62,065 nt of DNA from an uncultured bacterium (GTDB lineage Bacteria; Acidobacteriota; Thermoanaerobaculia; Thermoanaerobaculales; Thermoanaerobaculaceae): positions 1 to 62,065 of the forward strand of contig CALEVZ010000052.1 of the NCBI GenBank assembly GCA_937924755.1, in the 5' to 3' direction. The translations under genes were made by a program, and so were the position numbers. Of this stretch, positions 10,299 to 20,469 are shown one piece after another; the first letter of the stretch is position 1, and each line of letters opens with the position of its first letter. The notes under the pieces are model-generated. The model was not told where the DNA came from. It made no database searches and saw only the letters and a list, made by a program, of their open reading frames with translations.

Positions 10299-11731
10299 AC
10301 CGACGTTTTGACCTCCACCTGTTGGGGTGGCTGCTGCTGGTGGTCGCCGCCCTCTTGCTGGTCCCCTTGATGGCCGCGGTGGCTTTTGAGGATGCGCCCG
10401 GGCCGTTCGTGAGCGCCCTCCTCCTGGCTGGGGTGGCGGGCGGGGGATTGGTCGCGCTCACGCCGACGAAGGAACGAAGCTTGCGCGCTCGGGATGGCTT
10501 TCTGGTGGTCAGCGGGGCGTGGGCGGTCACTTCGGCGGTGGGAGCGTTGCCGTACCTTCTGAGCGGTAGCCTGGGGCCGGTGGACGCCCTCTTCGAGTCA
10601 GTTTCGGGATTCACCACCACCGGCTCCACGGTGATTGCTGACGTTTCTGCTCTGCCCCGGTCGCTACTGCTGTGGCGAGCAATGACGCAGTGGCTGGGGG
10701 GCATGGGAATCATCCTCTTTACCATCGCCATCCTTCCGCTGCTGGGGATCGGCGGGATGCAGCTTTTCAAGGCCGAGGTGCCGGGTCCGGTGGCGGACAA
10801 GGTGCGCCCGCGCTTGGCAGCCACGGCCAGAACGCTGTGGGGCCTTTATGTGGGTTTTACGGCGGCTCAGTGGTTGGCTCTGATGTTATGCGGTTTGAGC
10901 TGGTTCGACGCCCTCTGCCACGCCCTCACCACGCTCGCGACGGGGGGGTTTTCGACGCGCAACGGGTCGGTGGGGGAGTTCGCCTCGCCGGCGGTGGAGT
11001 GGGTGGTGATCGCCTTCATGCTCGCCGCCGGGATCAACTTCGTGTTGCACTACAAGGCACTGACCGGTCGCTGGAGCGACGTGGTCCGCGACGTTGAGCT
11101 GCGCTATTTTCTCGCCGTCGTGGGCGGGGCCGCGGTGCTGCTTTTCGCCGTGCTCTGGGACGGTGGGAAAGGGGTACACGACACCGCCCGGGCGGCGCTC
11201 TTTCAGACCGTCTCCATCGTCACCACCACTGGCTACGTGTCCGCCGATTTCGAGCTGTGGCCGCCCGCGGCGCAGTTCCTGCTGGTGGCGCTGATGCTGT
11301 TCGGCGGCATGTCGGGTTCCACCGGAGGTGGGCCCAAAAGCCTGCGCATCCTCTTGGCGCTGCGCTCCCTGCGCGCCACCGTGCATCGCTTCATTCATCC
11401 CCACGCGGTGGTCCCGGTGAAGTACCACGGGCAGGTGGTGAGCGACGGCGTGCTGTCGGGGGTTGCCGCCTTCCTGACCGCCTATGTGCTACTGGCGGGG
11501 GGAGCGGCCGCCGTGGTGACCGCCGCCGGGTACGATTTCGCCACTGGCGTCTCGGCTTCCCTGACCGCCATCGGCAACGTCGGCCCTGGATTGGGGGCGG
11601 TCGGGGCGATGGACAACTTCTCCCACTTCCCGGCCGTCGTCAAGCTCCTGTTGTCGGCATGCATGCTCCTGGGGAGGCTGGAGATCTTCACCGTCCTGGT
11701 ACTTTTCTCGCGGCAGTTCTGGCGGCATTGA
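10295..11731 (+). CDS. trkH: Trk potassium uptake transmembrane subunit TrkH
   Basis: The 478-residue inner-membrane protein contains four M1-P-M2 repeats characteristic of the SKT superfamily. Pore-loop segments are visible as ESVSGFTTTGSTV, LTTLATGGFSTRNG, VSIVTTTGYVSADF and LTAIGNVGPGLG. The GGMSGSTGGGPK segment corresponds to the intramembrane gating loop. It follows trkA with a 4-nt overlap. It is likely the potassium permease of the pair. Confidence 0.95.
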   Translation: MNRRFDLHLLGWLLLVVAALLLVPLMAAVAFEDAPGPFVSALLLAGVAGGGLVALTPTKERSLRARDGFLVVSGAWAVTSAVGALPYLLSGSLGPVDALFESVSGFTTTGSTVIADVSALPRSLLLWRAMTQWLGGMGIILFTIAILPLLGIGGMQLFKAEVPGPVADKVRPRLAATARTLWGLYVGFTAAQWLALMLCGLSWFDALCHALTTLATGGFSTRNGSVGEFASPAVEWVVIAFMLAAGINFVLHYKALTGRWSDVVRDVELRYFLAVVGGAAVLLFAVLWDGGKGVHDTARAALFQTVSIVTTTGYVSADFELWPPAAQFLLVALMLFGGMSGSTGGGPKSLRILLALRSLRATVHRFIHPHAVVPVKYHGQVVSDGVLSGVAAFLTAYVLLAGGAAAVVTAAGYDFATGVSASLTAIGNVGPGLGAVGAMDNFSHFPAVVKLLLSACMLLGRLEIFTVLVLFSRQFWRH

Positions 11732-11822
11732 TGGACTGCTGCCAGGATTCGACCTTTCTGGGCGGGTACCAAGTAAGATACCATCCGCTGGGCTGCCCGG
11801 CCCGGAAAAGAGTACGGGGCGT

Positions 11823-12239
11823 GGGTTCCTGCCCAGGGATCGAAGCTTCCTCGATCTTTTCATCCGTTCGTCCGCCAATATGGTTGCTGGCGTCGTGCTG
11901 TTCCGCGACATCGTTGCCGATTCCCGGGATCTGGTAGCCAAGGTAAACCTGCTGAGAGATTTTGAGCACGCGGGAGACCTCCTCACGCACAACACCCTGG
12001 ACAAGCTCAATTGTTCTTTCATCACCCCTTTCGACCGCGAGGATATTCATGTCCTCATCACCCACCTGGACGACATTCTCGACCCGGTGGATGCCGCCGG
12101 GCAGCGGCTGGTGCTGTACCGCATCACCGAGATGCCGGAGACGCTGGTGCCCTTGGGTGAAATCCTGGTGGCCTCGGCCAAGTAGGTGCAGAAGGCTGTG
12201 CGGATACTTCACGACCTTCCCTATCACGCCGACGCCCAT
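11823..12239 (+). pseudogene. Degraded DUF47/PhoU-like phosphate transport regulator
   Basis: In one frame from about 11823 the sequence reads FLPRDRSFLDLF, then NLLRDFEHAGDLLTHNTLD, then CSFITPFDREDIHVL, all hallmark segments of DUF47 proteins that accompany Pit-type phosphate transporters. An in-frame TAG at 12183-12185 interrupts it after LVASAK, where homologues usually have an acidic residue. The same frame resumes with VQKAVRILHDL, as intact proteins do, and is then lost around 12230. The normal last third is missing. An ATG at 11880 is the only start codon seen near the N-terminus. Confidence 0.7.
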
Positions 12240-12444
12240 GTTTGCCGTATCCCTCGTGGGCATACCGGTGTCCACGACCCACACTATTGCCGGCGCCGTC
12301 GCCGGCGTCGGCTCGACCCAGCGTCTTCCCGCGGTCCGTTGGGGTGTGGCCATCCGCATCGTCGGGGTTTGGGAGCTGACCCATCCGGCCGCGGGCCCCT
12401 TTTCCTCCGCTACCTTCAAACTGGTGGTCACTCTGGTCAACTAA
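12240..12444 (+). pseudogene. C-terminal remnant of a Pit inorganic phosphate transporter
   Basis: A different frame from the DUF47 remnant encodes GIPVSTTHTIAGAVAGVG followed by RLPAVRWGVA and ends at TAA (12442-12444). This is the conserved second repeat and C-terminus of Pit/PHO-4 phosphate permeases. The rest of the permease is absent, so a deletion fused the middle of a DUF47 gene to the end of a Pit gene. These two genes normally form an operon. The remnant overlaps the convergent penicillin-binding protein gene by 4 nt. Confidence 0.7.
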
Positions 12445-14882
12445 CGACGGCCGGCTCGCTCCACCTCGCCCCCCTTGGCGGCGATCTTGGCCTGCGCTGC
12501 GGCCATGGCCTCTGGCGTGGTCTGCGGCTCCCCCGGCCGGTAGCTGTAGTAGGGAAGCTGTTGGGGCCAGGGCAGGCCGAAGAGGTGGTGCCACTCCTCG
12601 GAACAGGGGCCGGGCTCGCGGCCTAGGGGCACCGCCTCTAAGATGACGTACTCACCGCACCCGGGGTTGGCACGCAGGCCGGTGCGGCGGTCCACCGGCA
12701 GCAGGGTAATGCCCGCTGGAATCGGCGGCTCCTCCTCACGGATGAACTCGGGCTGGGACTCCAGGTACGCCTTCATGAACTCGATCCAGGTGGGCAGTGC
12801 TGCCTCGGCGCCGGTCATGTTGCGACCGATGCGCTCCTTCATGTCCCGCCCCACCCAAACCCCCACGGTGATGCGGGGTGAGTAGCCGATGAACCAGGCA
12901 TCGGTGTAGTCGTCGGTGGTGCCGGTCTTGCCGGCCAGGTAACCAGGCAGATTAGCGGCCCTGGCCGCTGTGCCCCGCAGCACGACCCCCCGCAGGACGT
13001 GGTTGGTGAGGAAGGCGACGTCCTCGCGAATCGCTTGGAACGGCTCCAGGCGGTGGGAGTAGATCGGCTGGCCAGCGCTGTCCAGGACCCGGCCGATGAA
13101 AAAGGGCCTCACCCGCTGGCCGCCGTTGGCGATGCTAGCGTAGGCGCCGGTGATTTCCGAAAGCGTCAATTCGAACGACCCGAGGGCCATCGTCGGGTAA
13201 GGGGAGAGCTTTTCGGTGATCCCCAGCCGCCGGGCGACGTCGATGATCGCCTCGCCTGAGGTGAGTTGCTGGAGTTTCACGGCGGAGGCGTTGAGGGAGT
13301 GCTCCAGGGCGTAACGCAACGTGACCATCCCCTCGTAGCGTCGGTAGTAATTGAGAGGAACGTAAGTGAGCAGGCCGCGCTCGTCGGGGAACAGCGCGGG
13401 GCCGTCGAAGATCAACTCGTTGGGGGTGAAACCCCGCTCGAAGGCGGCCACGTACACGAAGGGCTTGAACGCCGAGCCGCACTGCCGCTTGGCCTGGGTC
13501 ACCCGGTCGAATTGGGAACGGTCGAAATCGAACCCGCCGACGTGGGCCAGCACCGCCCCGGTGCGGTTGTCGATGGCCAGCAGTGCACCCTCCACCCGCG
13601 GCTCGGGTTCCAGCGTCACCGACAGCGGACCGTCCGGCAGGATCTTTCCCAGCCGGATCAGGAGCACGTCGCCGCGACGACACAACCGGGTGAGGGAATC
13701 GCGCCCCGTCCAACGGGCATCGGCGAGGGCCAGCGTTGCGCGTCGTCCGGCGATGCGCAACTCGGCGTGTTGGGGGGAAACCTCGCTAACCACGGCGTAC
13801 GCCAACTCCCCCTCGCGCCAGCGCAGGAAGGCCCACGACGGATCGCGCCAGGAGTCGAGGTCCTCGACGCCGTCGGTAACCAGGTTACGGCGGGGCCCAG
13901 GCCACCCCAGGCGGCGCTGCAGCGCCACCAGTCCGTTCCTCAAGGACCTCTCGGCCAGCTCCTGAAGGGCGGGGTCCACCGTGGTTTCCACCACGAGCCC
14001 GCCCTCCAGCATGGCGCGCGTGCCGAACTGCTCCTCCACGGCGCGCCTGGCCACCTCGACGAAATAGTCGGCGGCGGCGTTGCGATCAAAGTGGGGGGCG
14101 GCGCCCAGCGGTGCGGCTAGCGCGGTGCGGTACTCCTCCTCGGTGATAAAGCGCTCGTCGCGCATGCGGGTGAGGGCGTAGTTGCGTCGCGCCAGGGCGC
14201 GCTCGGGGAAACGGATGGGGGACTGGCGGTCGTTGAGCTGGACGATCCCCGCCAGCAGGGCTGCCTCCGGGATGTTGAGTTCGGCGGCCGGCTTGCCGAA
14301 GAAAAAACGGCTGGCCGCCTCCACGCCGTAGCGGCCGTGCCCGAAGTACATCTGGTTGGCGTACATGGCCAGGATCTGATCCTTCGAAAACTTCTGCTCG
14401 ATCTCGATGGCCAGCAGCGCTTCCTTGATCTTGCGCTCCAGCGTCCGCTCCGGAGTGAGAAACAGGGTGCGGGCGAGTTGCTGGGTCAGCGTCGAGGCCC
14501 CCTGGCTGTAGCGCCGGGAGAAGACGTTGCGCACCACGGCGCGCAGGATCCCCTTGGGGTCGAGGCCGGTGTGGGCGAAGAAGCGCGCATCCTCGGAGGC
14601 GACGACGGCCTTGCGGAAAACGTCGGGTATCTGATCGGGGGGCAAGGGAAAGCGGCGCTGCAGCGCCAGGGTGGCGAGCAAGGAGCCGTCGCGGGCGCGC
14701 ACCTGGGTGGCGGCGGCAGGGCGGTAGGTTGTCAGCGCCTCCACCGCCGGCAGGTTCATGAAGCGGGACAGCGCCAGCCCAATACCCGCCCCACACGCCA
14801 CCCCGATGAGAGTTCCCACCGTCAGCCAGCGCACCAGGTAACGCCGCACGGCCGGTACGCTAGCGCGGCGCAACCCCGGCAC
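12441..14882 (-). CDS. Bifunctional penicillin-binding protein (class A)
   Basis: The 813-residue protein has a short cytoplasmic tail, a membrane anchor (about residues 20-41), a GT51 glycosyltransferase domain and a transpeptidase domain. The GT51 catalytic Glu is E97 in ASEDARFF, and [12 protein letters not shown] follows. Transpeptidase motifs are S470-A-F-K473, S-L-N in HSLNASAV and K652-T-G. It polymerises and crosslinks peptidoglycan at the inner membrane. It is intermediate between PBP1a and PBP1b types and I do not assign a symbol. The GTG at 14882 lacks a strong ribosome-binding site, so a GTG a few codons downstream is possible. Confidence 0.93.
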   Translation of the reverse strand: MPGLRRASVPAVRRYLVRWLTVGTLIGVACGAGIGLALSRFMNLPAVEALTTYRPAAATQVRARDGSLLATLALQRRFPLPPDQIPDVFRKAVVASEDARFFAHTGLDPKGILRAVVRNVFSRRYSQGASTLTQQLARTLFLTPERTLERKIKEALLAIEIEQKFSKDQILAMYANQMYFGHGRYGVEAASRFFFGKPAAELNIPEAALLAGIVQLNDRQSPIRFPERALARRNYALTRMRDERFITEEEYRTALAAPLGAAPHFDRNAAADYFVEVARRAVEEQFGTRAMLEGGLVVETTVDPALQELAERSLRNGLVALQRRLGWPGPRRNLVTDGVEDLDSWRDPSWAFLRWREGELAYAVVSEVSPQHAELRIAGRRATLALADARWTGRDSLTRLCRRGDVLLIRLGKILPDGPLSVTLEPEPRVEGALLAIDNRTGAVLAHVGGFDFDRSQFDRVTQAKRQCGSAFKPFVYVAAFERGFTPNELIFDGPALFPDERGLLTYVPLNYYRRYEGMVTLRYALEHSLNASAVKLQQLTSGEAIIDVARRLGITEKLSPYPTMALGSFELTLSEITGAYASIANGGQRVRPFFIGRVLDSAGQPIYSHRLEPFQAIREDVAFLTNHVLRGVVLRGTAARAANLPGYLAGKTGTTDDYTDAWFIGYSPRITVGVWVGRDMKERIGRNMTGAEAALPTWIEFMKAYLESQPEFIREEEPPIPAGITLLPVDRRTGLRANPGCGEYVILEAVPLGREPGPCSEEWHHLFGLPWPQQLPYYSYRPGEPQTTPEAMAAAQAKIAAKGGEVERAGRR

Positions 14883-14891
14883 GCAACTACA

Positions 14892-14928
14892 GGTACCTGG
14901 TATAGCCGTCTTGTCGATTTCCAGCCCC
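14892..14928 (+). repeat. Dispersed repeat, copy A
   Basis: The core GGTACCTGGTATAGCC is at 14892-14907, followed by GTCTTGTCGATTTCC. It matches the copies at 30616 and 48846 exactly over the 16-bp core, and the copy at 18400 with two mismatches. It lies between the divergent penicillin-binding protein and uvrB genes, 9 nt upstream of the former's start. Confidence 0.75.
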
Positions 14929-15089
14929 TTCGCGGGCGACGTCCTGCCCCTCGGCGAGGGGAGGAACGACTGGCCGATTCCCTCCTGCGCGGCCCGGCGC
15001 TGGACGGCACCCCTCTCCGGAGGGTGCGGTGCGGGGAGCCGGGGGAATGGACGGAACCGCTAAGCTTGCTGTCGGAGGGTGGGGCAGGG

Positions 15090-17093
15090 GTGAGCAAGCC
15101 GTTTCGCCTGGCGGCGCCGTTTCCCCCGGCGGGGGATCAGGAGTCGGCCGTGCAGCGTCTGGTGGCGGGGTTCCAGGCCGGCCTCGCGGCCCAGACCCTG
15201 CTGGGGGTGACCGGCTCCGGCAAAACGTTCACCGTCGCCCGCACCATCGCCCAGCTCAACCGTCCAACTCTCGTCCTCTCCCACAACAAGACTCTGGCTG
15301 CGCAGCTCTTCCAGGAGTTTAAGACGTTCTTCCCGGACAATGCGGTGGAGTACTTCGTCTCCTACTATGACTACTATCAGCCCGAGGCCTACGTGCCCTC
15401 CTCGGACACCTACATCGAGAAGGAGACCTCGATCAACGAGGAGATTGACCGCCTTCGTCTGTCTGCCACCCGCTCCCTGTTCGAGCGCCGGGACATCGTG
15501 ATTATTGCATCCGTCTCGTGCATCTATGGCCTCGGCGACCCCGCGGCGTACTACGGCATGCTGCTGCTGCTGGAGCCGGGCGGCGAGCCGGGGATGGACG
15601 CGGTGCTACGCCAGCTGGTGGCCATGCAGTACGAGCGCACCCAGCTGGACTTGGTGCCGGGGGCGTTCCGGGTGCGTGGCGATGTGCTGGAGATCTACCC
15701 CCCGTACGATGACCATGCGGTGCGGGTGGAGTTCTGGGGGAGGGCGGTGGAGCGGATCAGTCGCATCGATCCGCTGCGGGGCGTCGTTTTAGAGAAGGTA
15801 GAGGACCGCTTGCCCGTCTACCCCTCCTCCCACTACGTGGTGTCGCGGCCGGTGCTGGAGGAGGCGGTGGCGGACATCCGCGCCGAACTGGACGAGCGGG
15901 TGGCGCAGCTCAGGGCAGCTGGCAAGGTGTTGGAGGCCCAGCGCCTTTCCCAGCGTACCCTGTTCGACCTGGATATGCTCCAGGAACTGGGCTACTGCCC
16001 GGGGATCGAAAATTACTCCCGCCACCTCACCCGGCGCCGCCCCGGCGAGCCACCGCCCACCCTGCTGGACTACTTCCCGCCTGACTGGCTGCTGGTTGTG
16101 GACGAGTCCCACGTCACTGTGCCCCAGGTGCGGGGGATGTACTTCGGCGACCGCTCCCGCAAGGAAACACTGGTGGAGTTCGGCTTCCGCCTCCCCTCGG
16201 CGCTCGACAACCGCCCCCTCACCTTCGAGGAGTTCGAGGCGCGCATCAACCAGGTGCTCTTCGTGTCGGCGACCCCGGCCGCCTACGAGATCCAGAAGTC
16301 GGGCGCGGACGTGGTGGAGCAACTGGTGCGACCCACCGGATTGCTCGACCCCGTGGTGGAGGTGCGCCCGGCGGAGGGGCAGGTGGACGATCTCTTGGCG
16401 CGCATCCGCGAGCGGGTGGGGCGGGGGGAGCGGGTGCTGGTCACCACCCTGACCAAACGCATGGCCGAGGACCTCACCTCCTACCTGGCCGAACTGGGGG
16501 TGCGGGTGCGCTACCTGCACTCGGAGATTGACACGCTGGAGCGCACGGTTATCCTCACCGACCTGCGGCGGGGCGTCTTCGACGTCCTGGTGGGCATCAA
16601 CCTGCTGCGGGAGGGGCTCGATCTCCCCGAGGTGTCGCTGGTGGCGATTCTGGACGCCGACAAGGAGGGGTACCTCAGGTCCACCACCGCCCTCATCCAA
16701 ACCATGGGCCGCGCCGCCCGTCACGTCAACGGCACGGCCATCCTGTACGCCGATCGCATCACCGACTCCATGCAGCGCGCCATCGACGAGACCCGGCGAC
16801 GGCGAGCCGTGCAGGAGTGCTTCAACCGGGAGCACGGCATAGAGCCGCGCTCCATCGTCAAGGACATCGCCAACCCGCTTGTGCAACTCTCCAATCTCGA
16901 TTACCACGAGGTCCACATCGACGCGCCGCGCCTGGCCGAGGACGAGCTCACCGACGCTGTTTCCCTTGCCAAGGTCATCGCCGAGTTGGAGCGGCGCATG
17001 AAGGAGGCGGCGCGGCGGCTGGAGTTCGAGGAGGCGGCGCAGCTACGCGACCGCCTGAAGCAACTACGTGCTCAGCAGATCTACAAGATGTGA
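15090..17093 (+). CDS. uvrB: Excinuclease ABC subunit UvrB
   Basis: The 667-residue DNA repair helicase-like subunit loads onto damage with UvrA and recruits UvrC. Walker A GVTGSGKT is at residues 39-46, the same numbering as E. coli UvrB. The damage-verifying beta-hairpin is [12 protein letters not shown], the DEAD-like motif is DESH, and the C-terminal UVR motif lies in the last 35 residues ([16 protein letters not shown]). A GTG at 15090 is chosen because family homology begins there; GGAGGG lies 10 nt upstream. An open frame extends far upstream but has no homology. Confidence 0.96.
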   Translation: MSKPFRLAAPFPPAGDQESAVQRLVAGFQAGLAAQTLLGVTGSGKTFTVARTIAQLNRPTLVLSHNKTLAAQLFQEFKTFFPDNAVEYFVSYYDYYQPEAYVPSSDTYIEKETSINEEIDRLRLSATRSLFERRDIVIIASVSCIYGLGDPAAYYGMLLLLEPGGEPGMDAVLRQLVAMQYERTQLDLVPGAFRVRGDVLEIYPPYDDHAVRVEFWGRAVERISRIDPLRGVVLEKVEDRLPVYPSSHYVVSRPVLEEAVADIRAELDERVAQLRAAGKVLEAQRLSQRTLFDLDMLQELGYCPGIENYSRHLTRRRPGEPPPTLLDYFPPDWLLVVDESHVTVPQVRGMYFGDRSRKETLVEFGFRLPSALDNRPLTFEEFEARINQVLFVSATPAAYEIQKSGADVVEQLVRPTGLLDPVVEVRPAEGQVDDLLARIRERVGRGERVLVTTLTKRMAEDLTSYLAELGVRVRYLHSEIDTLERTVILTDLRRGVFDVLVGINLLREGLDLPEVSLVAILDADKEGYLRSTTALIQTMGRAARHVNGTAILYADRITDSMQRAIDETRRRRAVQECFNREHGIEPRSIVKDIANPLVQLSNLDYHEVHIDAPRLAEDELTDAVSLAKVIAELERRMKEAARRLEFEEAAQLRDRLKQLRAQQIYKM

Positions 17094-17148
17094 GCGGCAG
17101 GGAGCACGCCTGGCCGCGGTGTGAGGGCCGGTCACGACGGGGTGCCGG

Positions 17149-17901
17149 TCAGTGGTGAGCCAGCAGGGACACCGCCGCCACCGCCGCCATACCCAGGGCG
17201 GTAGCCAGCACGTCGCGCTTGCGGCAGCGGGGGTGGGTGACGGCCGGCAGCAGGTCGCTGGCCCCCAGGTAGAGGAAGAAACCCGCCATGATCAGCAGCA
17301 GCGTGCCCAGGTGGTGCGCCTCCAGCGGCAGCGCCATGCCCAAAGCGAACCCGACCACCAGCAGCGTCGCGTTTCCGGCCAGCATGACCACCGCCTGGCG
17401 GCGACAGTGATGGTGGGACAGCACGAGCGATACCGTGGTCAAGCCATCGGTCAGCTTGTGCGCCGACAGCGCCAGCCCCACCGCCAGCGCCGCCGCCAGC
17501 GACTCTCGCTGCGCCGCCGCCAGGGCAAAGCCGTCCACCGCCGAGTGGATCAGCAGGCCGACGGCGCCGTGCATGGCCAGCGGCGGGTGGACGTGCTCCT
17601 CCACCGGGCAGGAGGCGTCCATCCCGTGCTCGTGGGGGTGCAGGACGTGCAGCTTGTCGGCCAGCATGGTGACGACGAAGGCGGCCAGCACCCACAGTAA
17701 GCGCGGGTGGGGGTCCTCGGCGCCGTGCAAGCCGTGGGGGATGAGTTCTAAAAGCGCCAGCGCCACCAGTGTGCCGGCGGAAAACGACAGGAACAGGCGC
17801 GAGTGGCGCTCGAAGCGCAGGGGCAGTGCTCCCCCGAGCAGGGTTGCGGCCACCACCGCGGCCAGCAGGGCAAGCCCAGCCCCCATGGAGTCTGTCATCA
17901 T
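17149..17901 (-). CDS. ZIP-family metal transporter
   Basis: The protein of about 250 residues has eight predicted membrane helices. Helix IV carries HSAVDGFALAAA and helix V carries LSAHKLTDGLTT, matching the metal-binding HxxxDGxxxG and HKxxDG motifs of ZIP transporters. A His-rich loop between helices III and IV (LHPHEHGMDASC, then EEHVHPP) is typical of the variable zinc-binding loop. It would import zinc or another divalent metal across the inner membrane. Two consecutive ATGs occur at 17901 and 17898 behind GGGAGG; either could be used. It is convergent with uvrB. Confidence 0.88.
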   Translation of the reverse strand: MMTDSMGAGLALLAAVVAATLLGGALPLRFERHSRLFLSFSAGTLVALALLELIPHGLHGAEDPHPRLLWVLAAFVVTMLADKLHVLHPHEHGMDASCPVEEHVHPPLAMHGAVGLLIHSAVDGFALAAAQRESLAAALAVGLALSAHKLTDGLTTVSLVLSHHHCRRQAVVMLAGNATLLVVGFALGMALPLEAHHLGTLLLIMAGFFLYLGASDLLPAVTHPRCRKRDVLATALGMAAVAAVSLLAHH

Positions 17902-17991
17902 ACGCCTCCCGAGCCGTGCATAGCAGGTCTGTCGAGTGCTGGCGCCGGCCCTGCTTGGGCACAGCCAGTGCTTGCCGGGTAAACTAAAAGA

Positions 17992-18381
17992 GTGGGCGAA
18001 GGCGTTCGGCTGGACGTGTGGCTCGACGTGGCGTGTCTGGCACGTACCCGTTCCCAGGCCAAGGAGCTGTGCGTGGCCGGGAGGGTGGAGGTCAACGGCC
18101 AGCGCGCCACGCCCCACCGCCTGGTGCGGGTGGGGGATCGGCTGGTGCTGAGCTGGCCGGGGGGCCGGCAGCGCCAGCTGGTGGTGCGCGGACTCGCCTC
18201 CACCCACATCGCCAAGGCCCGGGCGCGGGAGCTGTACGAAGACGTCACGCCGCCGGAAAGCGAGGCGGAGCGGCAGCGGCGCCTGCTCGACCGGCTGGCG
18301 CCACCCCTGGCCCCGCCGCCCGGCAGCGGTCGCCCGGAAAAGCGAGATCGCCGCCGTCTGGAGCGTGTCCGCGGGCGCTGA
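17992..18381 (+). CDS. S4-domain RNA-binding protein (Hsp15-like)
   Basis: The 129-residue basic protein starts at a GTG at 17992. Residues 5-60 form an S4 RNA-binding domain (RLDVWLDVACLARTRSQAKE, then GRVEVNGQRA). The C-terminal tail is rich in Arg. This matches the Hsp15/HslR type, which in E. coli binds stalled 50S subunits carrying nascent chains; family members in other phyla act in ribosome rescue. The exact role here is inferred by family. A dispersed repeat begins 18 nt after the stop. Confidence 0.82.
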   Translation: MGEGVRLDVWLDVACLARTRSQAKELCVAGRVEVNGQRATPHRLVRVGDRLVLSWPGGRQRQLVVRGLASTHIAKARARELYEDVTPPESEAERQRRLLDRLAPPLAPPPGSGRPEKRDRRRLERVRGR

Positions 18382-18399
18382 AGGTGGAAACGCACAGCC

Positions 18400-18440
18400 G
18401 GTGCCAGGTATAGCCTGCTTGGCTTATCTGTTGCTGACGT
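18400..18440 (+). repeat. Dispersed repeat, copy B (diverged)
   Basis: GGTGCCAGGTATAGCC at 18400-18415 differs from the 16-bp core at two positions and continues with TGCTTGGCTTATCTG, paralleling the other copies. It lies 18 nt after the S4-domain gene, in the same orientation as that gene. Confidence 0.6.
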
Positions 18441-18813
18441 TGCCACTTGTCTCGATGTCCGGGGACCGTCCCTCGGCCCTGCGCGATTCCCCCCTGTGGC
18501 GGCGAACCCAGAGGCGGTCTTGAAACCATGCCCAACGCCGGAATCGAGCGGATTCCTGGGTCGGGCAGTCTGCCGGCCCGAGGCGGCTTCCCCGCGGAAA
18601 CCCTTTGCCTTTTAGGGATACCTGATGGTTCGGTGGAGGCTGACCGGCGGCTCTGTGGATCGACGCCAGGCGCCTTTCATGACGGCGCGAGCAACGCCCT
18701 GTCCGTGGCCGGTGGCGAAGCCTCGAGGAGAGCAGGACAGCACCACCGCACGGGCGGTGGCGAGGGGGTTGCGGGCGACCCGTCGAGGAAACCCGCTTCT
18801 GCCAATCAGGCGG
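18441..18813 (+). other. Gene-free interval
   Basis: Apart from the repeat at its left end and the -10-like element at its right end, I see no gene here. The open frames on both strands have no recognisable family features or ribosome-binding sites. Confidence 0.5.
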
Positions 18814-18819
18814 TAAAAT
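18814..18819 (+). promoter_or_regulatory. -10-like element of the AGPS-glpD-lipid kinase operon
   Basis: TAAAAT ends 6 nt before the ATG at 18826 in a strikingly A-rich patch, with no Shine-Dalgarno sequence. The layout suggests a leaderless transcript. Confidence 0.5.
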
Positions 18820-18825
18820 AAAACA

Positions 18826-20469
18826 ATGACGTCGCGAATCAGGCGTTGGAATGGCTGGGGCTGGGAGGGGGAGTTTGCCGCACTCCCGCCGTTGGCGGCG
18901 CGGTGGCTCGCCGATCGAATCGGAGTTGGCACACCTGTGCTGGTGCGGGCAGAGGGGGAGCTGGAGCTACCGCCGCCGCGGCCGCTGCCCGAGTTGGGGG
19001 TCCCGGTGGAAGCCAGCGAGGTGACGCGGCTGCGGCATGCCGCCGGGCAGTCGTTTCCGGACCTGATGGCGCTGCGCACCGGGCGCGGCTTGCACCTTCC
19101 CGACGGAGTGGTGACCCCGGTGACGGCGGAGGAGTGCTGCCAGGTGCTGCGGCGGGCGGGGGAGACCGGGGTCAAGGTGGTGATCCGGGGGGGCGGGACG
19201 AGCGTGGTGGGGGGCGTCACGGTCGATGCTGGCCACCCCACGGTGGTGCTTTCTCTGGGCGGCTTGCGCGGCCTGGTGGAGGTGGACCGCGAGTCGCAGC
19301 TGGCCACTTTCCGGGCCGGGACGCTGGGGCCGGAGGTGGAGGCGGCCCTGGCGCCGCACGGCTTGCGCCTCGGGCACGAGCCCCAGTCCTTCGAGCTGTC
19401 CACGGTGGGGGGGTGGGTGGCAACGCGTTCGGCGGGCCAGCGCTCCACTGGGGTGGGGAAGATCGAGGATCTGGTGGCGGGGGTACAGGTGGCCACGGCG
19501 GCGGGAGTATGGCGGCTGCCGCCTCTCCCCGCTTCGGCGGCCGGCCCGGAGCTGCGGCGCCTGCTGGCGGGCAGCGAAGGGCGGCTGGGGGTGCTCACCG
19601 AAGCCACCCTGCGCGTGCGACCGATCCCGGAGCGCGAGGAGGGAGTGACGGTGCAGTTCCCCTCGTGGAGCGAAGGGGTGGCGGCGTGTCGGGAGCTGCT
19701 GCAGTCCGGCTGCCCGGTGGAGGTGCTGCGGTTGTCCGACGAGACCGAAAGCGAACTGGCGCTGCGCATGGCCCACCTGCCAGGTCTCCTAAGGCGATTG
19801 GGCTCTTGGGTGGCGCGCATCCCGCGCTTTGCCAGCCCCTGCCTGCTGCTGCTGGGATGGACCGGCAGCGAGGGGGAAGTGGACGCGGCCCGGCGCCGGG
19901 CGGCGGAGGTGTGGCGGGCGCACCGCGGGCTGGCGCTGGGAGAATTCGGCTGGCGGAGCTGGCGTCGAGAGCGGTTTCGTCACCCCTACCTGCGCGACGT
20001 GCTGCTGGATGAAGGGATCGGTGTGGATACTCTGGAGAGCGCGGCGCCCTGGCGCGCCTTGAGCGGAGTGTATGAGCGGGTGGGTGAGGCGCTGCACGGC
20101 GCCGCCGGCGCGCTCGGGGTGCGGACGGCGGTACTGTGCCACCTCTCCCACGCCTACCGGGACGGGGCATCGCTCTACTTCACGTTTTTCTGGCCGTTGA
20201 CGGCGGGGCAGGAGGCGGCTCAGTGGGCTGCGTTCAAACGGGCGGCCACCGACGCCCTGATGGTGTCCGGCGCCACCGTCAGCCATCACCACGGGGTGGG
20301 CACCCTTCATGCCCCCTGGCTGGGGCACGAAGTGGGCGGGGTCGGTCGCGCGGTCCTGGAGGCGGCCGCTGCCGCGGTGGACCCCGGCGGGGTCCTCAAC
20401 CCCGGGGTGCTGGTGGGGGGCCACCGGGACCGGGTGGTAGCCACGGGGACAAACGATGTTTCCGCGTAG
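18826..20469 (+). CDS. Alkyldihydroxyacetonephosphate synthase-like FAD enzyme
   Basis: This 547-residue flavoprotein belongs to the FAD-binding type 4 (PP-loop FAD/VAO) family. The FAD-binding segment VVIRGGGTSVVGGV is near residue 123 and ELSTVGGWVATRSAGQ follows. Close to the C-terminus, S486-HHH-GVG matches the conserved histidine cluster of AGPS, needed to replace the acyl group of acyl-DHAP by a fatty alcohol in ether-lipid synthesis. It overlaps glpD by 14 nt, and a lipid kinase follows, which supports a role with DHAP-derived lipids. Bacterial homologues also include uncharacterised members paired with glpD, so the ether-lipid role is inferred, not shown. Confidence 0.8.
   Translation: MTSRIRRWNGWGWEGEFAALPPLAARWLADRIGVGTPVLVRAEGELELPPPRPLPELGVPVEASEVTRLRHAAGQSFPDLMALRTGRGLHLPDGVVTPVTAEECCQVLRRAGETGVKVVIRGGGTSVVGGVTVDAGHPTVVLSLGGLRGLVEVDRESQLATFRAGTLGPEVEAALAPHGLRLGHEPQSFELSTVGGWVATRSAGQRSTGVGKIEDLVAGVQVATAAGVWRLPPLPASAAGPELRRLLAGSEGRLGVLTEATLRVRPIPEREEGVTVQFPSWSEGVAACRELLQSGCPVEVLRLSDETESELALRMAHLPGLLRRLGSWVARIPRFASPCLLLLGWTGSEGEVDAARRRAAEVWRAHRGLALGEFGWRSWRRERFRHPYLRDVLLDEGIGVDTLESAAPWRALSGVYERVGEALHGAAGALGVRTAVLCHLSHAYRDGASLYFTFFWPLTAGQEAAQWAAFKRAATDALMVSGATVSHHHGVGTLHAPWLGHEVGGVGRAVLEAAAAAVDPGGVLNPGVLVGGHRDRVVATGTNDVSA

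Noticed and set aside
10295-12444. A Trk-phosphate uptake functional operon
   Set aside because: The downstream phosphate genes are remnants with a stop, a deletion and a frame change, so no functional link is claimed.
15789-16916. Minus-strand open frame opposite uvrB
   Set aside because: Mirror of conserved uvrB codons; no recognisable domain.
18447-18821. Plus-strand frame in the gap before the lipid operon
   Set aside because: No ribosome-binding site, no family match, biased composition; treated as intergenic.
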